From positions 992,001 to 1,056,000 of the forward strand of contig CBDCPE010000004.1 in the NCBI GenBank assembly GCA_965220055.1: 64,000 bases of DNA, in the 5' to 3' direction. Positions within the stretch are counted from its first letter, which is position 1. Every line of letters begins with the position of its first letter. This DNA is from Bin87 sp965220055 (GTDB taxonomy: Bacteria > Chloroflexota > Dehalococcoidia > Lucifugimonadales > UBA3495). Below, piece after piece: positions 1-9,769 of the stretch. The translations under genes and the position numbers were made by a program. The notes below the pieces were generated by a model. That model saw only the letters and a list, made by a program, of their open reading frames with translations, ran no database searches and was not told the origin of the DNA.

Positions 1-156
1 TAAGCGCACACCGCCCCGCCGTCAGGCGCGCCTGCGCTGCATGCACGAACTCACCCTACTCCCTCAGTAGCGAAATTTCCCGATACAATTGAAGTCGCGG
101 CAGGCGCGATTTGCCCTCACTGCATGCGTCGGCGACCGCGCCAGGGAGTTCGGGAT

Positions 157-595
157 ATGGGACGATTCAATTGGGGCCCTGACGGCCCACCGGAAGAAGC
201 CTACTCGAGGGTCACGGAGCCGGAGCGGTTCCGGCCCCTGCACCAATGGTCGCTGAACCTGCTATCCGGGCTGGAGGCTGCATACGAAGTTACCCGGGAA
301 GAAGGCCACGGCCTGGACCCGGAACTGGAACGAACTCCGCCGGCCAGGCCGACCGTGCGGCTGACACCCGGACGGGACGGCGCAGCGCCAATCGTGGTGG
401 CGTTTACCGAGCACTCCCACCCTTCAATCTATGTCCGTTTTGGGCGCTTCCACACCGAGCCGTTCCCGGACTGCGGTTGTGACGCGTGCGACGAAGGCGC
501 CGAGGACCAGTTCGAGAGTTTCCAGGCAGTGGTGGAAGCCGTGGTGGCAGGACAGTTCAGGGAATGGTTCCAAGTGCAACCGGATGGCAGCGGAC
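157..595 (+). pseudogene. DUF6226-like gene, 5' part, split by IS66
   Basis: This is the first 146 codons of a gene whose product resembles the DUF6226 family of unknown function (start RFNWGPDGPPEEAYSRV, then a GRFHTEPFPDCGCDACDE cysteine-rich stretch). ATG 157 is preferred over ATG 124 because GGGAG lies about 9 bases upstream. The frame enters the insertion sequence at base 596 and stops at 621 inside its terminal repeat. Removing the element and one copy of the 8-bp duplication joins codon 595 to 2036-2037 and continues to a TGA at 2188-2190, giving about 197 residues that end with a plausible Trp-rich tail (DWEPWPLRSTQP). The family assignment is from memory of similar actinobacterial proteins. 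Confidence 0.65.
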
Positions 596-2027
596 GTAAC
601 TGTTCAGAGTTGGTGGGGTGAATTGGGCGAACTTGGTTTGCGGGTGGCTGGCTTTGGGGGCGGTGGTTATGTCATATAACTGGGATGGATACCGAAATCA
701 ATCTCAGGGCAGCTGACCGGGATGTCCTGATTGGCATCATAGTCCGCCAGCAAGCCATCATCGAGCGGCTGGAGAAGCGGATTGCCCAGTTGGAAGGCCA
801 AGCCAAACCCCAAAGCTCCCGCCGGATGCCCGGTCTGAAGCCCAAAGCGGACCGGGAGCCAGCACGTCCCAAGGAGCCACGCAAACCCCGGTTTCACGGC
901 TTTGCCCGATCCCGCATGACGCCCACCCACCGAGTGGAGCATGTGGTGGAGCAGTGTCCCGACTGCGGGACCCACTTGTCCGGAGGCTGGGCCCAGCGCA
1001 CTCGGGAGGTCATCGACCTGCCCCAGGTTCCGGCGCAGGTAACCGAGCACGTTTACCTGGCCCGCACCTGTCCACAGTGCCGACGCTGCTGTGTTCCCAA
1101 AGCACAACTGGACGGCGTGGTGATGGGCAAGCAGCGTCTGGGGGTCAATGTCATCAGCCTGATTGCAGCCCTGCGGGAGGAGGCCAGGCTGCCGTTACGC
1201 ACCATCCAATGGTACCTGGACACCGTGCACGGGCTGCGCCTCAGCCTGGGCGCCATCGTAAATGCCACACGCACCGTGGCGGGCAAAGCGCAGACCGAAC
1301 TGGCGGGCATACTGGAGCGCGTCCGCGGCAGCCCAGTGGTCCACGCCGATGAGACCGGCTGGCGTGAAGACGGACACAACGGCTACGTGTGGACTTTCAG
1401 CACCTCCGACCAGCGGTACTTCCTGCGGCGTGGTCGGGGCAAGGCCGTGGTCGACGAAGTCCTGGGCAAGGAGTTTGCTGGCGTGCTGGTCAGCGACTTC
1501 TATGCCGCCTACCACCATTACGACGGTCCCAAGCAACGCTGCTGGGCTCACCTGCTGCGGGACATCCACGACCTGCGTGTCCTCTACCCTGATGATAGAT
1601 CACTGGCCCAGTGGGCTGACGCCGTCCACCAACTCTACCGTCAGGCCACGACCTTTACCCACCCTTCAGAACCACCACGCCGCACCGCCCAACTGACCCT
1701 GGAAAGGCGACTGCTGGCCCTCTGCCGTCCATTCCGGGACGACCCGTCGGCCGTCCCGGCCAGACTGTGCCGACGCATGGAGAAGCACATCAAGGAACTC
1801 TTCGTCTTCGTGGCCCAACCGGAAGTGCCGCCGGACAACAATGCCGCCGAGCGCAGCCTGCGCCATTTGGTGGTCAGCCGCAAGGTCAGCGGGGGCACCC
1901 GCTCAGCGCAGGGCACCGACACCAAGATGACGCTGGCCTCAATCTTCGGCACCTGGCGAGCACAAGCTCTCAACCCCATCGCTGCCTGCCGTCAACTGCT
2001 CACTTCCCCTCAACTCTGAACTGTTAC
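596..2027 (+). mobile_element. IS66-family insertion sequence, copy 1
   Basis: A complete 1432-bp element. The ends are inverted repeats that begin GTAAC[T/A]GTTCAGAGTTG, and CAGCGGAC is duplicated at 588-595 and 2028-2035. An 8-bp duplication is the IS66 hallmark. It carries one transposase gene (tnpC type) and no tnpA or tnpB, as in the ISBst12-like branch of the family. It is nearly identical to the copy at 27662-29093. Confidence 0.95.
685..2019 (+). CDS. IS66-family transposase (TnpC type), copy 1
   Basis: A 444-residue DDE transposase. It has an N-terminal leucine-zipper-like coil (about residues 15-40), a zinc-binding segment with CPDCG near residue 91 and CPQC near 128, and the catalytic domain with D222 (HADETG), D271 (VSDFYAAY) and E389 (NNAAERS). 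The gene stops 8 bp before the end of the element. Nothing in the reading frame looks damaged, so the element is probably active. It differs from copy 2 by Leu392 (CTG; Arg CGG in copy 2) and one silent base. Confidence 0.95.
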   Translation: MDTEINLRAADRDVLIGIIVRQQAIIERLEKRIAQLEGQAKPQSSRRMPGLKPKADREPARPKEPRKPRFHGFARSRMTPTHRVEHVVEQCPDCGTHLSGGWAQRTREVIDLPQVPAQVTEHVYLARTCPQCRRCCVPKAQLDGVVMGKQRLGVNVISLIAALREEARLPLRTIQWYLDTVHGLRLSLGAIVNATRTVAGKAQTELAGILERVRGSPVVHADETGWREDGHNGYVWTFSTSDQRYFLRRGRGKAVVDEVLGKEFAGVLVSDFYAAYHHYDGPKQRCWAHLLRDIHDLRVLYPDDRSLAQWADAVHQLYRQATTFTHPSEPPRRTAQLTLERRLLALCRPFRDDPSAVPARLCRRMEKHIKELFVFVAQPEVPPDNNAAERSLRHLVVSRKVSGGTRSAQGTDTKMTLASIFGTWRAQALNPIAACRQLLTSPQL

Positions 2028-2035
2028 CAGCGGAC

Positions 2036-2190
2036 AAGTGGGTCGTGAATTCTGGTCGGAAAATATGCGCGAGAGCGGGCGGTCGAGGGTTGCAGCCGGC
2101 AGCGTGACGCGCTTCACCGCCCGGTTCCCCCCCGGTACGGATCGCGTTTTGGATTGGGAACCTTGGCCACTGAGATCGACGCAGCCATGA
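2036..2190 (+). pseudogene. DUF6226-like gene, 3' part
   Basis: In the frame of the interrupted upstream part, this stretch encodes the last 50 residues of the DUF6226-like protein and ends at TGA 2188-2190. It has no start signal of its own. It is the downstream half left after IS66 copy 1 inserted; 2028-2035 is the second copy of the target duplication. Confidence 0.6.
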
Positions 2191-2437
2191 CAACGGTTGC
2201 AACCGGCGGCAGCATTCGCTGGCCCTCAATCGCCGGACAGACCGACTGGGCCGCGACCAGCCAGGGCATCGCTCGGGGCCGCTGGTAGTCGGCCACCGAA
2301 GAGGGACACTCCCGGACGGGAAACCCGCCGAGTGAATGGACACGGCGCGCCGGTGGGGCCGTATCTGGCTCCAGAGTCAGGCCGGCGATGACGGGCGGCC
2401 CGCGCCATCAAATCGCCATCGCTGGCGACGGTGGGGA
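2191..2437. other. Intergenic, nothing recognised
   Basis: GC-rich sequence between the DUF6226 remnant and the convergent globin gene. I see no convincing reading frame, RNA gene, or hairpin with a T-run. Confidence 0.5.
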
Positions 2438-2884
2438 TCAGGTGACGCTGAGCTCAGCCTCAAGCGCGGAGGCTTCTTCGTACCCGGCGGCTTCCATCAC
2501 CATGCCCGAGAGCAGGCCGTAGGTATTGGCCCAAGCCGAGGCGACCTCGGGGGTGAAATGCTCGCCGAGGCCCTGCTCCAGGGTCCACAGCAATGCCTGG
2601 CCCACGGTGTCGCAATGGGAAGGCTCGACGCCGTAGTTCCGGTGGCGGGCGCCCAACCGCTGGACTACGGGCACTAGGGAATCAAGATCGGACAGGTGAT
2701 CCACGGCAGTGACGACCATTTTCACGAGCAGCCGTCCCTGTTGCTCCATGTCCGAGCGGAAGAGAGGTTTCAGATCGCCGTCCAGCTGGAACAATCTGTC
2801 GTAGAACAGTTCAGCGGCAGTGTCGGCTATGGGCTCAACCTTGGTGATTGATTCCTGGACCAGGCGGATATTCGCGTCGTTCAT
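2438..2884 (-). CDS. Single-domain bacterial globin
   Basis: A 148-residue haemoglobin-like protein, the right size for a single-domain globin. The helix pattern is clear: LVQESITKVEPIADTAAELF at the N-terminus, then the F-helix-like segment with RLGARHRNYGV, then LWTLEQGLGEHFTPEV and the H helix. His in RHRNYGV is the likely proximal haem ligand. ATG 2884 is chosen because the globin fold begins there; a longer frame to 2977 adds 31 unrelated residues. Such globins bind O2 or NO; no reductase domain is fused. The gene lies upstream of the suf operon on the opposite strand. Confidence 0.85.
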   Translation of the reverse strand: MNDANIRLVQESITKVEPIADTAAELFYDRLFQLDGDLKPLFRSDMEQQGRLLVKMVVTAVDHLSDLDSLVPVVQRLGARHRNYGVEPSHCDTVGQALLWTLEQGLGEHFTPEVASAWANTYGLLSGMVMEAAGYEEASALEAELSVT

Positions 2885-2997
2885 CAGGGTTATATTCTTC
2901 CATTTGAATTGTGTACGTTGATAGACGCCAGCAAAGAGTATGCCCCGACGATAACGGCAAGCGGTGCAAGGATTCAAGCGTTGGTAGAGGACGAACC

Positions 2998-3236
2998 CTA
3001 CATACCTTCCGACAGCGCGGCGCTAGCGGCGGTGAGGGCTTCGGCTACATCCGGGGTGAAGTCGTCGCCCAAACCCCTGCTGAAAGGTGATCGAACCCTC
3101 CCCATGAAAGGCGGGAAGCCAACTGTTTGGCCAAGGCTCGCAATCCATAGGCATCGACGCTGTATTGCGCATCGGGTGCGTCGGTTATGGCTTCAGGCAA
3201 TGCGGTTGCGGCAGGCATCAGGCGACCTCTAATCAT
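2998..3236 (-). pseudogene. Frameshifted remnant of a second globin
   Basis: The minus strand encodes GLGDDFTPDVAEALTAASAA and then LSEGM before a TAG at 2998-3000, which matches the C-terminal part of the neighbouring globin (GLGEHFTPEVASAW). Just upstream and one frame over, TFQQGF matches its TLEQGL, so a one-base shift separates the two pieces. The region further up to 3236 is open (beginning MPAATALPEAITDAP) but no longer aligns well. This looks like a decayed tandem globin copy. It could instead be a distant gene with a sequence error. Confidence 0.5.
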
Positions 3237-3320
3237 CGCATGGTTGCATCCTACAGTCGCTTTGTTTCCTGACGATTACGACAGGGTAACGACCGTGGTA
3301 AGCGCGTGGCTTGGCCGCCG

Positions 3321-3349
3321 TTGACAGAACCGCTGGGCTGGTCTAGGAT
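3321..3349 (+). promoter_or_regulatory. Sigma-70 promoter of the suf operon
   Basis: TTGACA at 3321-3326, exactly 17 bases, then TAGGAT at 3344-3349. The -35 is perfect and the -10 matches four of six. Transcription would start near 3356, about 80 bases before sufB. Confidence 0.6.
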
Positions 3350-3435
3350 AATTGTTGACCTTAATGGTCGGGAATTATTCGAACGATCCGCCGGCAGGCC
3401 GCTAACGAAAGTCGGTGGAGGAGGATGTACGCCCG

Positions 3436-4908
<1,473 letters not shown>

Positions 4909-4969
4909 CGGGCTGGCCGGTATCACAGGTTGACATCGCCCACTGAACCAAAGGATTGCCGAAGCAAAG

Positions 4970-5761
4970 ATGACCACCGCGAATGAAACCGTTTCACCTA
5001 TTCTCGAGGTCAAGGACCTCAAGGTTTCCATTGACGAGCAGGAAATACTACGCGGCGTGAACCTGACCGTGAAACCTGGCGAGGTGCACGCGATCATGGG
5101 ACCCAACGGGTCCGGCAAGAGCACGCTGGCCAACACGCTGGCCGGACGGCCCGAATACACCGTCACCGGCGGCGGCGCCGTGTACAAGGGCAGGGATCTG
5201 CTGGGCATGGAACCGGAAGATCGCGCTCGCGAAGGGGTTTTCCTCGCCTTCCAATATCCAGTGGAGCTGCCGGGGGTGCGCGCGTGGCAATTCCTCAAAG
5301 CCGCGGTGGATGCCAAGCGGGTCCATCTGGGCGAAGAGGAAATGGGCGCCCGGGAGTTCGACCAACTCCTGCGCAGCAAGGTCGCCGAGGTCGAGATCGA
5401 TCCGGAACTGGTCCGACGCTCCGTCAACGAGGGGTTCTCCGGCGGCGAGAAAAAGCGCAACGAAGTGCTGCAGATGGCTCTGCTGGAGCCCACCCTGTCG
5501 CTGCTGGACGAGACCGACTCCGGGCTGGACATCGATGCCCTGCGTATCGTGGCCGACGGCGTGAACCGTCTCCGACGACCTGACAACGCCACCGTGGTCG
5601 TGACCCACTACCAACGCATTCTGAGTTACATAACGCCCGACCAGGTACACGTGCTGGTGGACGGTCGCATCGCCCTGAGCGGCGGCCCGGAATTGGCCGA
5701 AGAGCTGGAAGCCCGGGGCTACGACTGGGTGCGCGAAGAAGTCCAGGCGGCGGCCAGTTAG
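4970..5761 (+). CDS. sufC: Fe-S cluster assembly ATPase SufC
   Basis: A 263-residue ABC-type ATPase that powers the SufBCD scaffold. Walker A is GPNGSGKS (44-51), the signature is SGGEKKR (157-163) and Walker B with the catalytic acid is LSLLDETDSGLD (D180, E181). The SGGEKKRNE form of the signature is typical of SufC rather than of transporters, and there is no membrane partner nearby. It starts 61 bases after sufB in the same operon. Confidence 0.97.
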   Translation: MTTANETVSPILEVKDLKVSIDEQEILRGVNLTVKPGEVHAIMGPNGSGKSTLANTLAGRPEYTVTGGGAVYKGRDLLGMEPEDRAREGVFLAFQYPVELPGVRAWQFLKAAVDAKRVHLGEEEMGAREFDQLLRSKVAEVEIDPELVRRSVNEGFSGGEKKRNEVLQMALLEPTLSLLDETDSGLDIDALRIVADGVNRLRRPDNATVVVTHYQRILSYITPDQVHVLVDGRIALSGGPELAEELEARGYDWVREEVQAAAS

Positions 5762-5886
5762 GGTCGCACGGCCATCGGAACCCCGTCCCATCGCGCCCTC
5801 CGACCTGTAGACCGCCCGTTTGCCGCGTGTACGACGTTGTCCTCGCGACGGCAACCATCCTTACCGTTGAAACAAGAGCAGGCTGA

Positions 5887-7248
5887 ATGACTACCACTGC
5901 CCCCATATCGGTCGCCGAAACCTACCCCCACTACGCCACGGCGTACGCCGGGCAGACGGCCAGCGACGTTCTCGCGATCAAGGAAATGCGTGAGCGTGGC
6001 TGGGAGGCGTTCAACACCCTGGGGCTGCCCACCGCTAGGCGCGGCAACGAACCCTGGAAGTACACCAACGCCGGGCCCATCGCGAGGGAGAGTTTCTCGC
6101 ATTCCGGCTTGTCCCGGGTCGGTGACCCAAAATCGACGCTGGCGGACGTCCAGGCGGTCGCTCCGTGGCAACCCGACTGGCGCAACCTGGTGGTGGTGGA
6201 CGGCGCGTTCGCTCCCGGTCTGTCAACCGGCAACACTACCGGAGCCGGCATCGCAACGGGGTTGGCCGATGCAGTCCATTCGGAACCGAAGCTGGCCGCG
6301 AATGTCCTGGGACAGCTCGCCCCGCCCGAGGAAAACGGGTTCGCCGCGCTCAACGCCGCGTTCGTGGGTGATGGCGTCGGTATCTACGTGCCGGCGGGAG
6401 TCGACGCTGGGGTGGTCAACGTCATCTACCTGACCACCGGGCGCGACCAACCACGGGCAACCCACCCGCGCACCGTGATCGCTGCCGAACCAAATTCTCG
6501 TGTCACCGTCATTGAAACCTTTGCCGGTCCCGACACGCGCTACCTGACCAACACCGTGATGGAAACGTCGGTGGGTGAGGGCGCCAGCGTCGAGCACTAC
6601 CGGCTCCTGCTGGAAGGCAGCGAGGCCTACCATGTGGGCGTGAGCCGGGTGGTGCAGCAAAAAGACTCGTCGTTCTCCTCGGTGGCGCTCTCACAGGGAG
6701 CTGCCCTGGGGCGCAACGATTTCGGCGTCACCCTGGCCGGAACCGGTGCGCAAACCATGCTGAATGGCCTCTACCTGACCAAGGGCAACCAGCACATCGA
6801 CAACTACATCAACATCGACCACGCTGAGCCCTACGGCACCAGCCGGCTGTTCTACAAGGGCATCCTGGACGGACAGTCTCGCGCCGTGTTCGGTGGCAAC
6901 GTTACCGTCCGCAAGAACGCGCAGAAGACCGACGCTCTGCAGACCGACAAAAATCTGCTCCTGTCAGAGGAAGCCGAGGTTGACAGCAAGCCCAGCCTGC
7001 TCATCTACGCCGACGACGTGAAATGCGGGCACGGCGCAACGGCGGGCCACATCGACGTGGACACGGTGTTCTACATGCGCAGTCGGGGCCTCGATCTCGC
7101 CACCGCCAGTCGCATCCTGATCCAGGCGTTCGCCCGCGAGATCATCGACACGGTGGCGTTGGAACCCCTGCGGGACTATCTCGACCAGCGGTTCCAGGAT
7201 GCCATCCCTTCCGCAAACATCGCTTTGCCCATCGGAGGCCGCTCGTGA
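5887..7248 (+). CDS. sufD: Fe-S cluster assembly protein SufD
   Basis: A 453-residue SufB paralogue, the third member of SufBC2D. The N-terminal helical part contains the family motif RRGNEPWKYTNAGPI near residue 54. The beta-helix core ends with KCGHGATAGHIDVDTVFYMR and SRGLDLATASRILIQAFARE, which are characteristic of SufD. The last codons overlap the sufS start (GTGA at 7245-7248), so the two are translationally coupled. Confidence 0.96.
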   Translation: MTTTAPISVAETYPHYATAYAGQTASDVLAIKEMRERGWEAFNTLGLPTARRGNEPWKYTNAGPIARESFSHSGLSRVGDPKSTLADVQAVAPWQPDWRNLVVVDGAFAPGLSTGNTTGAGIATGLADAVHSEPKLAANVLGQLAPPEENGFAALNAAFVGDGVGIYVPAGVDAGVVNVIYLTTGRDQPRATHPRTVIAAEPNSRVTVIETFAGPDTRYLTNTVMETSVGEGASVEHYRLLLEGSEAYHVGVSRVVQQKDSSFSSVALSQGAALGRNDFGVTLAGTGAQTMLNGLYLTKGNQHIDNYINIDHAEPYGTSRLFYKGILDGQSRAVFGGNVTVRKNAQKTDALQTDKNLLLSEEAEVDSKPSLLIYADDVKCGHGATAGHIDVDTVFYMRSRGLDLATASRILIQAFAREIIDTVALEPLRDYLDQRFQDAIPSANIALPIGGRS

Positions 7249-8513
7249 CCGACGCCACCGGGAACGCTCACGGTTCCAACTCCGGCGCGCTGACCGCCGT
7301 CGACGTCGCACGCATCCGCGACGATTTTCCCATTCTGGACCAACTGATCAATGGGAAGCCCCTGGTCTATCTGGACAACGCGGCCACCACGCAAAAACCG
7401 CGCCCGGTGATCGACGCGATCAGCAACTACTACCTGCACAACAATTCCAACGTGCACCGTGGCGTGCATACCCTGAGCCAACGGGCCACTGATGATTACG
7501 AGGCGGGTCGTGAAGCGATTCGCCGATTCATCAACGCCCCAGACGCCTCGGAAATTATCTACGTGCGGGGCACCACCGAAGGGCTGAACCTGGTCGCCAG
7601 CAGCTATGGACGCAAATTCTTCAAGGCCGGAGATGAGGTCATCATCACCGGCATGGAGCATCACTCCAACATCGTCCCCTGGCAGATCCTGGGCAAGGAA
7701 ATTGGCATTCGCCTTAGGGTCATACCGTTCAACGACGACGGCGAGCTCCTGATGGACGAATACGAGGCCATGCTCAACGAGCGTACCCGCCTGGTGTCCG
7801 TCGTTCATCAGTCCAACGCCCTTGGAACCATCAACCCCGTGCCCGCCATTGTGAAACTGGCGCATGCTCGCGGCGTGCCGGTCATGGTCGATGCTGCCCA
7901 GTCCATCCCGCACATGCCCGTCGACGTTCAGGCCCTGGGTGCCGACTTCCTAACCTTCTCGGGTCACAAGATGTATGGCCCAACCGGAATCGGCGTCCTG
8001 TGGGGGCGCGCCGATCTGCTGAACGAAATGCCTCCTTACCAGTCTGGCGGCGAGATGATCCGCTCGGTCACCTACGAGGAGACCATTTACAACGTCCTGC
8101 CTCACAAGTTTGAAGCCGGCACCCCAGACATCGCCGGCGCCATCGGATTGGGCGCAGCGGTGGAGTACCTTGAGTCCATAGGCATGGAGCGGATCGCAGC
8201 CTACGAGCAGGCGCTGATGCGTTACGGTGCCGAACGCCTCACCGGCACTGAAGGCGTTCGGCTCATTGGCACGGCGAAAAACCGGGGAGGCGTCCTCTCG
8301 TTCTACATGGAAGCTGCCCACGCCCACGACATTGGGACCATCCTGGACGCTGAAGGTATAGCTGTGCGCACCGGTCACCACTGCGCGCAGCCGGTGATGG
8401 CCCGCTACGAAATCCCGGCGACCGTGCGCGCTTCCCTGTCCTTCTACAACACTACCGAGGAAATTGACGCCCTGATCAAAGGGATTGATCGGGTGATTGA
8501 GGTTTTCGGCTGA
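7245..8513 (+). CDS. sufS: Cysteine desulfurase SufS
   Basis: A PLP-dependent class V aminotransferase-fold enzyme that takes sulfur from cysteine for cluster assembly. GTG 7245 is chosen: GGAGG lies at 7234-7238 and the start overlaps the sufD stop, giving 422 residues (family about 405-420). H140 (GMEHHSN) stacks on PLP, K242 (FSGHKMYGPTG) is the Schiff-base lysine, and C380 (RTGHHCAQPV) is the persulfide cysteine. The RTGHHCAQP loop is the group II (SufS) form rather than IscS. It overlaps sufU by one base. Confidence 0.96.
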   Translation: MTDATGNAHGSNSGALTAVDVARIRDDFPILDQLINGKPLVYLDNAATTQKPRPVIDAISNYYLHNNSNVHRGVHTLSQRATDDYEAGREAIRRFINAPDASEIIYVRGTTEGLNLVASSYGRKFFKAGDEVIITGMEHHSNIVPWQILGKEIGIRLRVIPFNDDGELLMDEYEAMLNERTRLVSVVHQSNALGTINPVPAIVKLAHARGVPVMVDAAQSIPHMPVDVQALGADFLTFSGHKMYGPTGIGVLWGRADLLNEMPPYQSGGEMIRSVTYEETIYNVLPHKFEAGTPDIAGAIGLGAAVEYLESIGMERIAAYEQALMRYGAERLTGTEGVRLIGTAKNRGGVLSFYMEAAHAHDIGTILDAEGIAVRTGHHCAQPVMARYEIPATVRASLSFYNTTEEIDALIKGIDRVIEVFG

Positions 8514-8962
8514 TGGCATCTGACCTGAGCGATCTCTACCAGGAAATCCTTCTCGAACACAACCGGCGCCCGCGCAATTTCCGCAAGTTGGAGGATGCCA
8601 CGCACCGCGCGGACGGTTTCAATCCTCTGTGCGGCGACGAGATTTCGTTGCAACTACGCCTGGATGAAGAAACCGTCGGCGACGTCGGCTTCCAAGGACA
8701 CGGATGCGCGATCAGCCGGGCTTCGGCGTCGCTGCTGACCCAGGCGGTCAAAGGAGCGTCGACATCCGATGCCATTGCGATGTTCGATGAGTTCCACCGG
8801 ATGCTGACCGAGCCCGACGCCGAGCTTAACTACGACTTGCTGGGCGACCTGGAAATTCTTGCCGGCGTGATCGCGTATCCTACCCGGATCAAATGCGCTA
8901 TTCTGGTCTGGCACACCCTGAAAGCTGCGATGGACGGCCAAGAAATCGCCACCACCGAGTAA
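8513..8962 (+). CDS. sufU: Fe-S assembly scaffold/sulfur acceptor SufU
   Basis: A 149-residue SufU. It receives sulfur from SufS in Gram-positive-type Suf systems. The zinc/sulfur ligands C40 (NPLCGDE), D42, C65 (GHGCAIS) and C128 (RIKCAIL) are all present. The ATG overlaps the sufS TGA by one base (TGATG), so expression is coupled to its partner enzyme. Confidence 0.95.
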   Translation: MASDLSDLYQEILLEHNRRPRNFRKLEDATHRADGFNPLCGDEISLQLRLDEETVGDVGFQGHGCAISRASASLLTQAVKGASTSDAIAMFDEFHRMLTEPDAELNYDLLGDLEILAGVIAYPTRIKCAILVWHTLKAAMDGQEIATTE

Positions 8963-8982
8963 ACGGACCTGGGCCGGCTCCG

Positions 8983-9450
8983 ATGGCTTCGTTGCCCGAT
9001 AATCCCGACGCGCTCTACGGCGACGTCATAATGGACCACTATCGCAGGCCGCGCCACCGTGCGCGGTTGCAGTGTGCCGATGTCGAAGCCGAGGAGTTCA
9101 ATCCCTTCTGCGGAGACAGGGCTACGCTCCAATTGTGCCTGGGACGGTCGGAAGGAAACTCGGCCTCCATCCAGGACGTCAGCGCCCTGGCCGAGGGATG
9201 CAGCATCATCCAGGCTTCAGCATCGCTGTTGGCCGACAACGTGCACGGTCGCACTGTGGACCAGGCGGCGGACCTCTCCCAGTTGTTCCGAGACCTGATG
9301 CAGGGAAAACCTCTGCCGGCGGTAGCCCTGAAAGAGTTGGGTGATCTGGAGGCGCTGGACGTGGTGCGGCGGTACCCGGTGCGCATCAAGTGCGCCCTGC
9401 TGCCCTGGGTGGCGCTGGAAGAGGGGCTGCGAAGACTGAGCCAGCGATAG
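8983..9450 (+). CDS. Second SufU-like protein
   Basis: A 155-residue paralogue of the preceding SufU, 20 bases downstream in the same operon. It retains the ligand set: C43 and D45 (NPFCGDR), C73 (EGCSIIQ) and C137 (RIKCALL). Elsewhere it has diverged and carries a slightly longer N-terminus (MASLPDNPDALYGDVIMDHY). Because the metal ligands are conserved it is probably functional rather than a decaying duplicate. It may be an alternative sulfur acceptor or serve a different SufS partner; the sequence alone cannot tell which. Confidence 0.88.
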   Translation: MASLPDNPDALYGDVIMDHYRRPRHRARLQCADVEAEEFNPFCGDRATLQLCLGRSEGNSASIQDVSALAEGCSIIQASASLLADNVHGRTVDQAADLSQLFRDLMQGKPLPAVALKELGDLEALDVVRRYPVRIKCALLPWVALEEGLRRLSQR

Positions 9451-9493
9451 GTACCGGTGGTCAATTCGCCGTGGGCGGGTTCTTGGCCGGGGT

Positions 9494-9737
9494 CTAGGAA
9501 AGTACTTCCAGCAGCCGGTAGCTGTTTTTGGGTACTTTGGGCGGAACCGTGTCGGTGTCCGGTAAGAGGTCGTGCTTCTCCACCCGCAGGCGGTAATCGT
9601 AACCGTGCCGGCGCCCAAACCCTTCGACTGTGCCGTAAAACGGCTCACCGTTGACCTCGGTGCACGCGGACGTGCCTGGTGCGTTTTGTTGCACCGCACG
9701 CGCCAGGGATGTCGACGTTCAGCGAAAGCGTCCTCGC
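9494..9737 (-). pseudogene. DUF4377 lipoprotein gene, 3' part
   Basis: On the minus strand this fragment encodes SACTEVNGEPFYGTVEGF, then HGYDYRLRVEKHDLLPDTD and NSYRLLEVLS before the stop. It aligns column by column with the DUF4377 repeats in the other half of the gene at 11325-11996 (RMCLVVDEGLFYIEIEGF and YGYRLLEVVS). It is therefore the end of the third repeat of that protein, separated from the rest by the ISNCY-type element. It has no start of its own. Confidence 0.7.
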
Positions 9738-9769
9738 TAACTGGCCAGCAGAAATGTCAAATTCACGGT

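Noticed and set aside
2191..2437. tRNA or RNase P RNA in the gap after the DUF6226 remnant
   Set aside because: No conserved T-loop or P4 core sequence could be seen.
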